64,000 nt of DNA, taken from NCBI GenBank assembly GCA_945863605.1, contig CAMAZP010000001.1:216272-280271 (forward strand), in the 5' to 3' direction. The notes under the pieces were generated by a model. That model did no database searches. It had not been told where the DNA came from and worked only from the letters and a program-made list of their open reading frames with translations. A program made the position numbers and the translations under genes. Positions 8,800 through 17,520 of this stretch are shown here, piece by piece (within the stretch, counting starts at the first letter, position 1; each line of letters starts with the position of its first letter). Origin of the DNA: Chitinophaga pinensis (GTDB lineage Bacteria > Bacteroidota > Bacteroidia > Flavobacteriales_D > Crocinitomicaceae).

Positions 8800-8815
8800 A
8801 AATCAAATTTGATTT
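8800..8815. promoter_or_regulatory. Perfect 16-bp palindrome upstream of umuDC
   Basis: The sequence AAATCAAATTTGATTT is its own reverse complement over all 16 bases. It lies 58 nt upstream of the umuD start and just upstream of the putative -33 element, which makes it a candidate operator for a dimeric regulator of the SOS-type umuDC operon. Function is inferred; AT-rich background makes chance palindromes easier. Confidence 0.4.
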
Positions 8816-8905
8816 ATTTTCACGATAGAAAAGTTACAAATTACTCTGTGAAAAAAGAAATTGAAAAGTAGAAAAAGGATTTGTTAAAGAGCAAGTTGTT
8901 TTAAA

Positions 8906-9691
8906 TTACCAACTTCCGCCAGAACCACCGCCACCAAAGCTTCCCCCACCAAATCCACCGAATCCGCCACCTCCGCTTGAGCCACCACCAAAACCACCTC
9001 TACCTCCACCAAAACCTCCGTTTGCAATACTTCCCCAGAAAATCCCACTTGCTATTGAGGAACCAAGACCGCCACCACCCCCACCTTTTTTAATCAGTAC
9101 GATTACGATGATAATGATTAAAAAAACAAGTAGTAATCCTCCGACAAAACCAATTTCTTTTTTGTTCTTTTTACTGTATTGTTTTGAATTGTATTCTCCT
9201 TTGGAAAGCTTTGAAAGAACATCAACAGCTTGTTTAATTCCTTGAAAATAATTGTCTTGCTTAAAATTCGGCAAGATTTCATTTTCGATAATTTCATTGG
9301 TAGTGTATGATGGAATTGCACCAGTTAAACCTCTCCCTACACTTATGAATACTTCTCTTTTGCCATTTTTTTTTGTTGGTTTAATTAGTAAGATTATACC
9401 ATTATCCTCCTTTTCCTTTCCAACACCCCATTCTTCACCAATTCTTGCAGCATAATTCCAAGGTTCATAGCCTTTTAAATCACCCACAACGATAATTGCG
9501 ATTTCATTCGAAGTTTCTGCTTCAAATTTTTCTAATTGTTGCTCAATTTCAGTCTCTTCAGATGATGACAACATTTGAAAAGTGGAAAAATTGTTATAAA
9601 ATCTTGGTGGAGATTTTGGAGAAGGAAACTGCCCCAATACACTGAACGAAAGGCAAATATAGAAGACAAAACTCGTAAATTTATTAATCAT
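8906..9691 (-). CDS. TPM-domain membrane protein with glycine-rich tail
   Basis: The 261-residue protein has an N-terminal signal peptide ending near VLGQ, then a TPM domain (about residues 40-165, TLP18.3/Psb32/MOLO-1 family: TSNEIAIIVVGDLKGY, WGVGKEKEDNGIILLI). A transmembrane segment follows near residues 180-200, then a tail made almost only of Gly, Phe and Ser. This is the YgcG-like layout: the TPM domain in the periplasm, anchored by a C-terminal helix. It overlaps the preceding TPM gene by 4 nt (ATGA) and belongs to a lemA operon. The biochemical role of the family is unsettled. Confidence 0.85.
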   Translation of the reverse strand: MINKFTSFVFYICLSFSVLGQFPSPKSPPRFYNNFSTFQMLSSSEETEIEQQLEKFEAETSNEIAIIVVGDLKGYEPWNYAARIGEEWGVGKEKEDNGIILLIKPTKKNGKREVFISVGRGLTGAIPSYTTNEIIENEILPNFKQDNYFQGIKQAVDVLSKLSKGEYNSKQYSKKNKKEIGFVGGLLLVFLIIIIVIVLIKKGGGGGGLGSSIASGIFWGSIANGGFGGGRGGFGGGSSGGGGFGGFGGGSFGGGGSGGSW

Positions 9692-10110
9692 TCGTTGGTG
9701 CTTATTTTATTACTTAATTCATTCAAATCTCCTTCTTGTAATGGAAAATAGTTTGAAAGTTGCTCGCCTGCTTCTTTCACAGCCGCACTTATTCCAGCTG
9801 TAAATTGACCTTCTTTGAAAAGTTGAATCATCACATCGCGTGTGCTGTCCCAAAAATTGGAAGGCACCAACTCATTGATGCCTTTGTCTCCAATTATTGC
9901 CAATTTCTGATTTGAAAAAGCGATAAAAATCAATACTCCATTTCGCAATTCAGTTTCGTGCATTTTGAGTTCTTCAAACACTTCAATTGCTCTTTTTACT
10001 GGATCGCTGTCACATGCTTTATCGATGTGAACTCTGATTTCTCCAGAAGTTTTTAGCTCTGCTTGCGCAATAGCATCTTGAATTAAATCTTTATCTTTTT
10101 CTGTCAACAT
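9688..10110 (-). CDS. TPM-domain protein without signal peptide
   Basis: This 140-residue protein consists of one TPM domain: AELKTSGEIRVHIDKACDSDP, then LRNGVLIFIAFSNQKLAIIGDKGINELVP, the conserved core of the family. It has neither signal peptide nor membrane helix, so it is probably cytoplasmic or held by partners. It lies 5 nt after lemA and overlaps the next TPM gene by 4 nt. The lemA-TPM-TPM order is common in Bacteroidota and suggests the three act as a unit at the envelope. Confidence 0.85.
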   Translation of the reverse strand: MLTEKDKDLIQDAIAQAELKTSGEIRVHIDKACDSDPVKRAIEVFEELKMHETELRNGVLIFIAFSNQKLAIIGDKGINELVPSNFWDSTRDVMIQLFKEGQFTAGISAAVKEAGEQLSNYFPLQEGDLNELSNKISTNE

Positions 10111-10115
10111 AAGTC

Positions 10116-10670
10116 TTAGAATTTAACACTTGGTGCTTTATCAGCTCCAGTGGCAGCTTTGAATCCTTCTTTTTTAGAAAATTCTTCTTTGTTCAAAAAC
10201 ATTCTGTTGAAGAAACCACGAATATGAGTATTATATTCTTTAATGGATTCATTGTACAATTCTCTTTCTCTTTTGATTTCATTTTCAGTCGATTCTAACT
10301 GCTTTTGAAAATCTTGAAACAATTTTGTTGATTGAATATTTGGATATGCTTCATAAGCTAAATTAATTGCAGTATTAATTTTTCTACCCATTAATTCTAA
10401 ATCTTCTGGAGTTTTAGCACCTACTATTCCTGCTCTTGCTTGAGTAACATTAGTTAAGATTTCTTTTTCATTCGCTGCCCCTCCTTTAACCGTATTTAAT
10501 AAATTAGGAATTAAATCAAGCCTTTTTTGGTAAGCAGATTGCACATTTCCCCATTTTTCATCTACTCCTTCTTGTAATTTCACTGCTTTATTGTAGGAAT
10601 TATAATATCCTAAAAAAGCAAACAAAATAATAGCGCCAATAACGCCTAAAACAACATAACTACGTTTCAT
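10116..10670 (-). CDS. lemA: LemA family protein
   Basis: This 184-residue protein has one N-terminal transmembrane helix (VVLGVIGAIILFAFLGYYNSYN) followed by a helical bundle. Conserved LemA features are KWGNVQSAYQKRLDLIPNLLNTVKG and the stretch around AINLAYEAYPNIQSTKLFQDF. It is first in a three-gene operon with two TPM proteins. The function of LemA is not established; membrane topology suggests a short N-out or N-in anchor with the helical domain on one face of the membrane. Confidence 0.92.
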   Translation of the reverse strand: MKRSYVVLGVIGAIILFAFLGYYNSYNKAVKLQEGVDEKWGNVQSAYQKRLDLIPNLLNTVKGGAANEKEILTNVTQARAGIVGAKTPEDLELMGRKINTAINLAYEAYPNIQSTKLFQDFQKQLESTENEIKRERELYNESIKEYNTHIRGFFNRMFLNKEEFSKKEGFKAATGADKAPSVKF

Positions 10671-10689
10671 TTTTATATAATTTAATGTT

Positions 10690-10697
10690 CAAATGTA
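10690..10697 (-). promoter_or_regulatory. -7 box of the lemA operon
   Basis: Reads TACATTTG on the minus strand, an exact TAnnTTTG match, 19 nt before the lemA ATG. A TTG lies 15 nt upstream (10715-10713), a little closer than the usual spacing. Confidence 0.42.
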
Positions 10698-10840
10698 TTT
10701 AATTTTTAGTTACAAGTTCATCCCTTAACGAAAAATGGGAAAGAATCTTCATTAACTACTATTTTAGGTTATAAAACTTAGTTTTTTTAGTAATTTAATT
10801 ATAAAGCTGTGTTATTCGAGTAGAAATAAATCTATGGCAT

Positions 10841-12013
10841 TCAAATGATTGATTTCTTGAGTTTATCAACAACGCTTTCAAAACCAAAATTTGCTTGTAT
10901 GAATTCAAATCCTAGTTGACCTAACTGTTTTCTTTTTTCCATATTTGATGCTAGCTCAATACATCCATTTATAAAATCTTGATTGGAATAGTAAATTGGA
11001 TAAGTATTTGGCAAATTAAGACCTTCAGCTGATTTATATGTTAATACACATGGTAAACCATAACTCATAGCTTCGAGTACTTTAATTTTGACTCCAGAAC
11101 CTGACTTCATAGGAGCTATGAAAATTCCATTAGATTTTAAAAATTGACTTGAACTTTCAATAAAACCTTTGTAGTTTACAGTTGATGAAACCTTGTTTTT
11201 AAAAATAATTGAACCGTCTTTGCCAGCAATTTCTACATTAACCTGAATTGATTGATTAATGATTGGGTATAAATCTTTTAAAAACCAGTTCATAGCTTCA
11301 ATGTTGGGTTCCCAATTAAATGAACCAATAAAACACAAAGAATTTGATGTGTAGTCAGCTTTACATGTTGTTTTATCAATTGAAACGGGTATAAATTGAG
11401 TAGGTGTGGTACTTATTTTTTCAATCTTTTTAATATCATCACAAGAGAGCGAGAGAATCAAGTCTAACTTACTGTAAAAAGTAATTTCCTCTTTTTTTAG
11501 TGTTTTAATTAATTGTTTTAAATACCATTTCTTGAGTGGATTCCTTTCATTTAACTGTAAATCTTCCCAAATTTCATATTCAATGTTGTGTGCTCGTAAA
11601 ATACACTTTACTTTACTGAATTTTCTGATTGTTTCCAAATAAACTAGTGAGAATAAACTTTCAAAAATGATACTATCATATTTGTTTTCTTGAACTAAAC
11701 TTTCAATTTGTTGTGCTGCTTTTTTATTAAAAAAGCGAGAGAGATTATATGATTTCCCTTCGATTAGCTGTTGTAAAGCACTTATCAAATGCAATTTAGT
11801 GTCAATTTCTATAGAATAAAAATTTACTTTCTCCCTAAATTCTGAAGGAATTGATTCTTCTGAAAAAGAATGTTTGTGTGTACTTAATATAAAATAATCG
11901 ATTTTCTTTATTTCGGAAATAGCTTTTAGATTTTTTAAAAAAACATTCATTGCAAAACAACCGCCATCAATGACAGGAAATGGAGATTTGTTTGTAATTA
12001 CTAGCGTTTTCAT
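10841..12013 (-). CDS. Glycosyltransferase, GT-B fold (GT1/GT4 type)
   Basis: This 390-residue cytoplasmic protein has a two-domain GT-B layout. The C-terminal donor-binding half shows SLCFIGSFNWEPNIEAMNWF and then IAPMKSGSGVKIKVLEAMSYGLPCV, the typical G-x-K-x-L-E-A-M-x-x-G-x-P motif of retaining glycosyltransferases. The N-terminus (MKTLVITNKSPFPVIDGG) matches sugar transferases that begin by opening the acceptor domain. It follows the LptF/G-like gene by 109 nt on the same strand. Sugar specificity is unknown; lipid A or polysaccharide modification is plausible but inferred from the neighbour only. Confidence 0.85.
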   Translation of the reverse strand: MKTLVITNKSPFPVIDGGCFAMNVFLKNLKAISEIKKIDYFILSTHKHSFSEESIPSEFREKVNFYSIEIDTKLHLISALQQLIEGKSYNLSRFFNKKAAQQIESLVQENKYDSIIFESLFSLVYLETIRKFSKVKCILRAHNIEYEIWEDLQLNERNPLKKWYLKQLIKTLKKEEITFYSKLDLILSLSCDDIKKIEKISTTPTQFIPVSIDKTTCKADYTSNSLCFIGSFNWEPNIEAMNWFLKDLYPIINQSIQVNVEIAGKDGSIIFKNKVSSTVNYKGFIESSSQFLKSNGIFIAPMKSGSGVKIKVLEAMSYGLPCVLTYKSAEGLNLPNTYPIYYSNQDFINGCIELASNMEKRKQLGQLGFEFIQANFGFESVVDKLKKSII

Positions 12014-12036
12014 ATGTGTTTAATTGTTTTTTTAAT

Positions 12037-12049
12037 GGTCACATTGACC
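12037..12049. repeat. Short inverted repeat upstream of the glycosyltransferase
   Basis: GGTCA-CAT-TGACC forms a 5-bp GC-containing hairpin with a 3-nt loop in the 109-nt gap between the LptF/G-like gene and the glycosyltransferase. On the coding (minus) strand it is followed by an A-rich tract, not a U tract, so it does not look like an intrinsic terminator. It could be an operator or an mRNA structure. Confidence 0.3.
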
Positions 12050-12122
12050 GCGTTAGCAGCCACGAAGTGAATCGTAAATTAAAATCATACTTTGATTGTG
12101 ACGAATCTCGATATGGCTTATT

Positions 12123-13571
12123 TCATGCTTTCTTATTTCTTATAAAAGTCTTTTTCCAGCTTTCTAAACTAAATATTTTAGAATCATTTGCAGCTGAGTA
12201 GGTTGTTAATATTGCAATTGGAGTAAAGAAAATTCCAGCAAACCACATTCCGAAAATAGGGCTTACAATAAAAGTTCTGGCTAAATTATCACCAATACTT
12301 GTTAGTATAAAATAAATCATAAAAACAATAGCAGCAATTACAACGGGTGCACCAAAACCACCTTTTCGAATGATTGTTCCGAGTGGGGCCCCTATAAAAA
12401 ATAAAACAATAATTGCATACGTTAAAGCGAATTTTCGATGAAATTCAATCCAATACATATTTATGTCGCGTTCGTTTAATTGATTATAGAGAATCTGATT
12501 TTCAATAGATTTATTGCTATTTCGTAATTTAGAAACTACCAACATAGCATTTTTCTTTTGTTCATTTTTTGACAGTAGACTTAATTCAATTTTTTTTGCT
12601 TTTTCACTTGTTTCAAAACCACTATGATCGGGCATATTTTTAGGTATTTTTGATAAATAGGGATGTTGATTTTTAAGTGCTTCTGCATATGATATTTGAA
12701 TTCCTTTATTTCTTTTTTCGAGTGAATCTGTTGCGTTGTTTATTTGAAAAACATTCATCATTTCATATTTATCTGAGAATGTATCATCCTCTGTTCGATT
12801 GAAAGTGAAACCTGAAAGATTTAATTTATAAGTTCCATGTTTAAATTCTGAAACGCGATGAGGTCTATTTGTGATTTCTTTGTTTATTAGCTGACCGTTT
12901 GGCAAATAATTTCCATTTATAAGATTTATTTCTTCAAAAATTCTACCATCTTTCAAGTCAAAAAAAAGATATTTCCCATTTTCAGATTTGTAAATTCTTG
13001 CCTCTCTTGCTTTCACTGTTTTGATTTGTAATCTGTTTGTATGATCATGAATTGTTACACCATAGTAGGCACTGTCTCTACCTTTATTGACTTTGATTGC
13101 ATACCCTTCAAAATCTTTGGTGTAAACTCCCGGTGTTAATACAGTTGATATCTTTGTATTTTGAATGCTGTAAATTAAAGAGTGCCATTTTAAATTAGCA
13201 ATTGGTATAACGTAATTAGCGAAGTAAAAAGTTCCAATTGCGATAATTACAACTACAACAAATAAAGGTCGAATAATACGAAATAATGATAAACCACTAG
13301 CTTTTAAAGCAGTTAATTCGTTGTTTTCAGATAAATTACCAAAAGTCATTAACGAGGAAAGTAAAATTGCAAGTGGAAGAGCCAGCGGGATTAAACTAGC
13401 TGAAACATAGAATAAAAGTTCAAGAATTAACCAAGTACTCAAGCCCTTACCCATCAAATCATCTACATATACCCAAAAGAATTGTAGAACGAGAATAAAC
13501 ATTGAAATAATCAATGTTATTACAAATGGTCCAGCAAATGATCGAATACTAAATAAATAAAGACGTTTCAA
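12123..13571 (-). CDS. LptF/LptG (YjgP/YjgQ) family permease
   Basis: This 482-residue inner-membrane protein has three N-terminal and three C-terminal transmembrane helices flanking a large periplasmic beta-jellyroll region, the LptF/G topology. In the LptB2FG transporter these proteins extract lipopolysaccharide from the inner membrane. ELTALKASGLSLFRIIRPL in the first cytoplasmic loop is the conserved coupling-helix region that contacts LptB. The start must be TTG 13571 or later, because a stop lies directly before it in frame. Whether it acts as LptF or LptG cannot be decided here. Confidence 0.88.
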   Translation of the reverse strand: MKRLYLFSIRSFAGPFVITLIISMFILVLQFFWVYVDDLMGKGLSTWLILELLFYVSASLIPLALPLAILLSSLMTFGNLSENNELTALKASGLSLFRIIRPLFVVVVIIAIGTFYFANYVIPIANLKWHSLIYSIQNTKISTVLTPGVYTKDFEGYAIKVNKGRDSAYYGVTIHDHTNRLQIKTVKAREARIYKSENGKYLFFDLKDGRIFEEINLINGNYLPNGQLINKEITNRPHRVSEFKHGTYKLNLSGFTFNRTEDDTFSDKYEMMNVFQINNATDSLEKRNKGIQISYAEALKNQHPYLSKIPKNMPDHSGFETSEKAKKIELSLLSKNEQKKNAMLVVSKLRNSNKSIENQILYNQLNERDINMYWIEFHRKFALTYAIIVLFFIGAPLGTIIRKGGFGAPVVIAAIVFMIYFILTSIGDNLARTFIVSPIFGMWFAGIFFTPIAILTTYSAANDSKIFSLESWKKTFIRNKKA

Positions 13572-13586
13572 TTACTAAAATTTTGG

Positions 13587-13594
13587 CAAAAGTA
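13587..13594 (-). promoter_or_regulatory. Candidate -7 box of the LptF/G-like gene
   Basis: Reads TACTTTTG on the minus strand, an exact TAnnTTTG match 15 nt before the TTG start. No TTG is found at the expected -33 spacing, so the call is tentative. Confidence 0.35.
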
Positions 13595-13631
13595 TTCAAA
13601 TGAGCTGAGAGAAATAGTTTAAATATAAGAA

Positions 13632-14015
13632 TCAAGCTCCTAGAATTCTTTTTAGATTTTGAATTTGTTGATCCCATAACAAAATAGCACTTTCTTTATC
13701 CTCTTTATAAGCAAAATCGGTTACATTTACAGCAACAGACGAAGTCATTGGATCTACAGAATAACTTATTTCAAAATATGTATCAAGACCTTCTTCTTCA
13801 TCTGTTAACCAACGAAATCTAATTTTAGAATTTACTTTGTGATTTACTAATCTTGCTTTCTCTATATTTCCATCCCATTCAAAAGAGAAAATATCATCTT
13901 TTGAATTAACATCATCCGCAAACCATTCACTCAAACCACTAGGGGAAGCTATCATATTTTCTAAAATGCGTGGCAATGTTTTAAAAAGATACTCTATTTC
14001 GTATTTTTCTTTCAT
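13632..14015 (-). CDS. START-like domain protein
   Basis: This 127-residue soluble protein has the SRPBCC/START-like fold used to hold hydrophobic ligands. The pattern EYLFKTLPRILENMIASPSGLSEWFADDV, then FSFEWDGNIEKARLVNH, resembles AHSA1/START-type proteins that are widespread in Bacteroidota. No signal peptide is seen. It is encoded 60 nt upstream of the LptF/G-like gene on the same strand. Ligand and role are unknown; a link to lipid handling is suggested only by the fold and the neighbour. Confidence 0.78.
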   Translation of the reverse strand: MKEKYEIEYLFKTLPRILENMIASPSGLSEWFADDVNSKDDIFSFEWDGNIEKARLVNHKVNSKIRFRWLTDEEEGLDTYFEISYSVDPMTSSVAVNVTDFAYKEDKESAILLWDQQIQNLKRILGA

Positions 14016-14075
14016 GTCGGAGGATTTTATGAAGTAATATTTTGTTTAGATTCGCAATTTAGTTAAATTTTTCTA

Positions 14076-14801
14076 ATGGCGCTCAAAGAAACATTTGAAA
14101 ATCAGGGTAATTTCCTTTTTAAATATCGTGGTCAAATACCAATTGCCTTTATTTTACTTGCAATTCCATTTAGTTTTTTAAATTCATCAACAACTTATTT
14201 TTACCTTAATTTAATTTTAAGTTTAATTTTTGTTTTTTTTGGACATTTAGTTCGTGCTAGAACAGTGGGTAGGAGGCAATTACATACATCAGGAAGAAAT
14301 AGAAGTCAACAAGTTGCATCGCGCTTAAACACAAAAGGTTGGTATTCTATAGTAAGACATCCACTCTATTTAGGTAATTTTCTAATATGGGTTGGCTTAG
14401 CCTTTTTTGTAGGAAATTGGGTTTTAATAATCATTATTTGTATGTTGTTTTGGGTGTATTATGAACGTATAATGTTTGCAGAGGAACAATTTTTAGAACG
14501 TAAGTTCGGAAGTTATTTTCTCACATGGGCAAGTCAAGTTCCAGCTTTTTTCCCAAATTACAAATTATTTCAAGCTTCAGATAATGATTTTTCATGGCGA
14601 ATAGTCCTAAAAAATGAATATCCAGGAGTAATCTCTACTATGACCTCTTTTTTATTTCTTATCATAATAAAACGTACAGCTTCTACCAATAAAATTTCAT
14701 TTGAGTGGAATGATTTATATTTTGCTTTATTTATTTTGGTTTTTGGTTTAACACTCAAATTTTTAAAAAGAAAAACAACAATTTTTTTTGAAATGGATTA
14801 G
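14076..14801 (+). CDS. ICMT/PEMT-like integral membrane methyltransferase
   Basis: This 241-residue membrane protein has several hydrophobic helices and the isoprenylcysteine/phospholipid methyltransferase signature: GWYSIVRHPLYLGNFLIWVG (RHP-x-Y-x-G) and, about 45 residues on, YERIMFAEEQFLERKFGSYF (the E-E-x-x-L-x-x-x-F-G-x-x-Y element). These bind S-adenosylmethionine. The substrate is unknown; a lipid or small hydrophobic acceptor is likely for the family. A HTSGRNRSQQ segment precedes the core. It is divergent from the START-like gene, with 60 nt between starts. Confidence 0.8.
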   Translation: MALKETFENQGNFLFKYRGQIPIAFILLAIPFSFLNSSTTYFYLNLILSLIFVFFGHLVRARTVGRRQLHTSGRNRSQQVASRLNTKGWYSIVRHPLYLGNFLIWVGLAFFVGNWVLIIIICMLFWVYYERIMFAEEQFLERKFGSYFLTWASQVPAFFPNYKLFQASDNDFSWRIVLKNEYPGVISTMTSFLFLIIIKRTASTNKISFEWNDLYFALFILVFGLTLKFLKRKTTIFFEMD

Positions 14802-15044
14802 AGTTAATTTCTTAAGTCAGTTAACTCATATTTTCGGAATATTCTTATATTTATTAGATACTTAAATCATATTTCCTAAAATATATTTTTCACTCTAAAC
14901 AGTTATTATATTTCAATTACTATGCTATTTGTATTTTGAAAGGAGTTTATTTCAGAACTATAAATTTGTTTACAAAGGATCTTAGTTATGCAAAACTTAA
15001 TTTATTAGTAATTTATTATAGTGTTACCAAATAAGTTACTTTAT

Positions 15045-15052
15045 TACATTTG
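15045..15052 (+). promoter_or_regulatory. -7 box of the phosphodiesterase-like gene
   Basis: TACATTTG, an exact TAnnTTTG match, 18 nt before the ATG at 15071. A convincing TTG at -33 is not visible. Confidence 0.45.
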
Positions 15053-15070
15053 CATCAAAATATACTTATT

Positions 15071-16024
15071 ATGCGCCTTATAATTCTAACTTTTACTTTG
15101 CTATTTTCAATAATTGGATTTTCACAAAAAACCAAATCAGTCGCCTTTTATAACGTTGAAAATTTATTTGATACAATTGATGGTGTTAATGATGATGCAG
15201 AATATTTACCAAGTTCAAAATCTCAATGGATATCTAGTAGGTATGAGTCTAAATTAAGTAACATAAGACAAGTGCTAAATGATATGGGAATGCCGGTAAT
15301 TGCAGGTTTTTGTGAAGTTGAAAACGGAAATGTTGTTCGCGATATAATTAAGAATCAAAAAACATTTAAAAATTATGGTCTTGTACATTATGATAGTAAG
15401 GATGCAAGAGGTATCGATGTTGCAATGATATACGATAGTAGCAAATTGAAAATGTTGGAATCTGGATTTATACGATTTATTCTACCTGGTGATACGACCG
15501 CAACTTCAAGAGATATTGTTTGGGCAAAATACAAGGTTAAGAAAGAAATCCTATATGTTCTGGTTAATCATTGGCCTAGTAGAAGAAGCGGTGCAGAAGT
15601 TAGTGAATTGAAAAGAGTTAAAGCTGCTGAAAGTGCTAATCAGTTTATTGATTCAGTATTGAATACTAATAAAACTGCTAAAATAATATTGATGGGTGAT
15701 TTGAATGACTCACCTACAAATAAAGCTCCACTTATTATAGCTCGAACATTAAGTCCAATGATTATTAATGAGTCTGGAAAATTTGGGGGAACTTACAATT
15801 ATAAAGGTCAATGGGAAATTATTGACCACATATTTGTATCTAAAGGTTTGAATAATTCTGGAAAATTAAAAGTAATTCCAAATTCAGGTAAAATACATTC
15901 TTTCCCATATTTAATGGAGGAATATAAAGGTGTTATTGTTCCTTTTAGAACTTATGCCGGCAGTAAATATTTAGGTGGCTATAGTGATCATTTGCCAGTT
16001 TCAATTGAAATTACTATGCCTTAA
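15071..16024 (+). CDS. Secreted endonuclease/exonuclease/phosphatase family protein
   Basis: This 317-residue protein starts with a signal peptide (MRLIILTFTLLFSIIGFSQ), which decides for ATG 15071 over the upstream TTG 15050. The mature part shows the EEP fold: AFYNVENLFD, the metal-binding Glu in GFCEVEN, VNHWPSRRSG, the catalytic LMGDLNDSP and the terminal YSDHLPVSI. Enzymes of this fold hydrolyse phosphodiester bonds in nucleic acids or lipids. Secretion suggests an extracellular or periplasmic nuclease or phosphatase that scavenges phosphate or DNA; the substrate is inferred. Confidence 0.88.
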   Translation: MRLIILTFTLLFSIIGFSQKTKSVAFYNVENLFDTIDGVNDDAEYLPSSKSQWISSRYESKLSNIRQVLNDMGMPVIAGFCEVENGNVVRDIIKNQKTFKNYGLVHYDSKDARGIDVAMIYDSSKLKMLESGFIRFILPGDTTATSRDIVWAKYKVKKEILYVLVNHWPSRRSGAEVSELKRVKAAESANQFIDSVLNTNKTAKIILMGDLNDSPTNKAPLIIARTLSPMIINESGKFGGTYNYKGQWEIIDHIFVSKGLNNSGKLKVIPNSGKIHSFPYLMEEYKGVIVPFRTYAGSKYLGGYSDHLPVSIEITMP

Positions 16025-16036
16025 ATGTATAAAGAT

Positions 16037-17398
16037 TTACAATTTATTATTCAAATCTTCGCCTAATTTATCGTAATCAATTCCATCAAAATTCCCTGAT
16101 GACATCATTAGAAGAACTGAGTTTTCCCAATTCTGAGTTCGAATAAAAGACAATACTTCAGTTGTTTCGTTCATAACTAAAATATTACCTCCAAAACCAT
16201 CGAAAACTTGTTCTTTTGAAATAGGTTCTAGTTTTTTATGCCTTACTACTTCAGGACTGAAGAAAACAATTGCCACATCTGCTTTTTCCATTGCATTTTT
16301 ATATTGTGGTAGAAATTCTTTTTGCAAAGAGGAAAATGTGTGTAATTCCATACAAGCTACAACTTTGCGAGTTGGATATTGGTGTTTAATTGCGTTTGTG
16401 GTTGCTTTTAATTTCGATGGTGAATGAGCAAAATCTTTATACATCACAAAATCTGCTTTTTCAGTAACTTTTTGTAATCGTTTTCCTGCACCTGTAAAAT
16501 CGCTCATTGCATTTAGAAAATCAGTTGTATGAATGCCAATTGCTTCTCCTAAATGCATTGCACCAATTAAATTCTGTAAATTATGAGGGCCAAAAGTCTT
16601 TAACTCAAAATCTTTACCTTCAAAACTTAATAAAGTACCATTTTCTGTAGGGACAAATGTTGGAGTAGTGTAAGGAGTAGTTTTTACTTTAGAACTGTAT
16701 TTTTGACCTAATTTATTAACTTCTTCGTCTTCATTATTGTATATCAGTTGTCCGTTTGGATCAATTAACGAACAAAAAATATCGAATTGTTCCACATAGT
16801 TTTCAAAGGTTGGAAAAACATTAATGTGGTCCCAAGCGATTCCACTAATGATAGCAATTGTAGGTTGATATAAATGAAACTTTGGCCTTCTATCTATTGG
16901 TGAGCTTAAATATTCATCACCTTCCAAAATCATTATTTTTGCATCCTCACTTAATTTAACCATACAATCATAACCCTCCAATTGAGCTCCGACCATGTAA
17001 TCAACATTAATTCCCAATTTATTTATTGCGTGCAGAAGCATCGAAGTAATTGTGGTTTTTCCATGACTTCCACCAATCACCACACGGATTTTATCTTTAC
17101 TTTGTTCGTATAAATATTCAGGATACGAATAGATGGGAATATTCAATTCTTTGGCTTTCAACAATTCTGGATTATCAATTCGTGCATGCATTCCTAAAAT
17201 CACAGCATCAATATCTCTTGTAATTGCATCGACGTTCCAACCTAAATTTTCGGGAAGAATACCTTGATTTGCTAGTCGTGTGCGTGAAGGTTCGAAGATT
17301 TCATCATCTGAGCCAGTAACTTTTGTTCCTTTTCGACTTAAGGCGATTGCCAAATTGTGCATTGCACTACCACCGATTGCTATAAAATGTACATTCAT
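16037..17398 (-). CDS. mpl: UDP-MurNAc : tripeptide ligase Mpl
   Basis: This 453-residue Mur-ligase-family enzyme joins the recycled tripeptide L-Ala-gamma-D-Glu-meso-DAP to UDP-N-acetylmuramate, which salvages peptidoglycan. The N-terminus HFIAIGGSAMHNLAIAL is the Mpl variant of the MurC Rossmann motif, the ATP site is VIGGSHGKTTITSM, and the central domain contains AGAQLEGYDCMVKL. Presence of Mpl implies meso-DAP peptidoglycan. The start is ATG 17398; an in-frame TTG at 17404 overlaps the promoter box. It is convergent with the preceding gene, 12 nt apart. Confidence 0.93.
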   Translation of the reverse strand: MNVHFIAIGGSAMHNLAIALSRKGTKVTGSDDEIFEPSRTRLANQGILPENLGWNVDAITRDIDAVILGMHARIDNPELLKAKELNIPIYSYPEYLYEQSKDKIRVVIGGSHGKTTITSMLLHAINKLGINVDYMVGAQLEGYDCMVKLSEDAKIMILEGDEYLSSPIDRRPKFHLYQPTIAIISGIAWDHINVFPTFENYVEQFDIFCSLIDPNGQLIYNNEDEEVNKLGQKYSSKVKTTPYTTPTFVPTENGTLLSFEGKDFELKTFGPHNLQNLIGAMHLGEAIGIHTTDFLNAMSDFTGAGKRLQKVTEKADFVMYKDFAHSPSKLKATTNAIKHQYPTRKVVACMELHTFSSLQKEFLPQYKNAMEKADVAIVFFSPEVVRHKKLEPISKEQVFDGFGGNILVMNETTEVLSFIRTQNWENSVLLMMSSGNFDGIDYDKLGEDLNNKL

Positions 17399-17401
17399 AT
17401 C

Positions 17402-17430
17402 CAAAATTATTAAACGAATATAAGATGCAA
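17402..17430 (-). promoter_or_regulatory. Promoter of mpl, start codon 3 nt from the -7 box
   Basis: Minus strand: TTG at 17430-17428, an 18-nt spacer, then TAATTTTG at 17409-17402, an exact TTG / TAnnTTTG promoter. Only 3 nt separate the box from the mpl ATG, which predicts a leaderless transcript. Confidence 0.65.
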
Positions 17431-17520
17431 TAGGCTTTCAATAATGGATAGTGTGATTAGTTACTCACATTCAACTTTTGAAAGGAATAGGTTAAAATTC
17501 TGTCTAAAGAATTAAGTGAT

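Noticed and set aside
8906..9090. Glycine-rich low-complexity DNA as a repeat element
   Set aside because: It codes in frame for the Gly/Phe/Ser tail of a TPM-domain protein, which is a common architecture of that family.
11718..11736. GCTTTTTT-ATT-AAAAAAGC inverted repeat, terminator-like
   Set aside because: It lies inside the glycosyltransferase coding frame, which reads through without a break, and the stem is almost all A-T.
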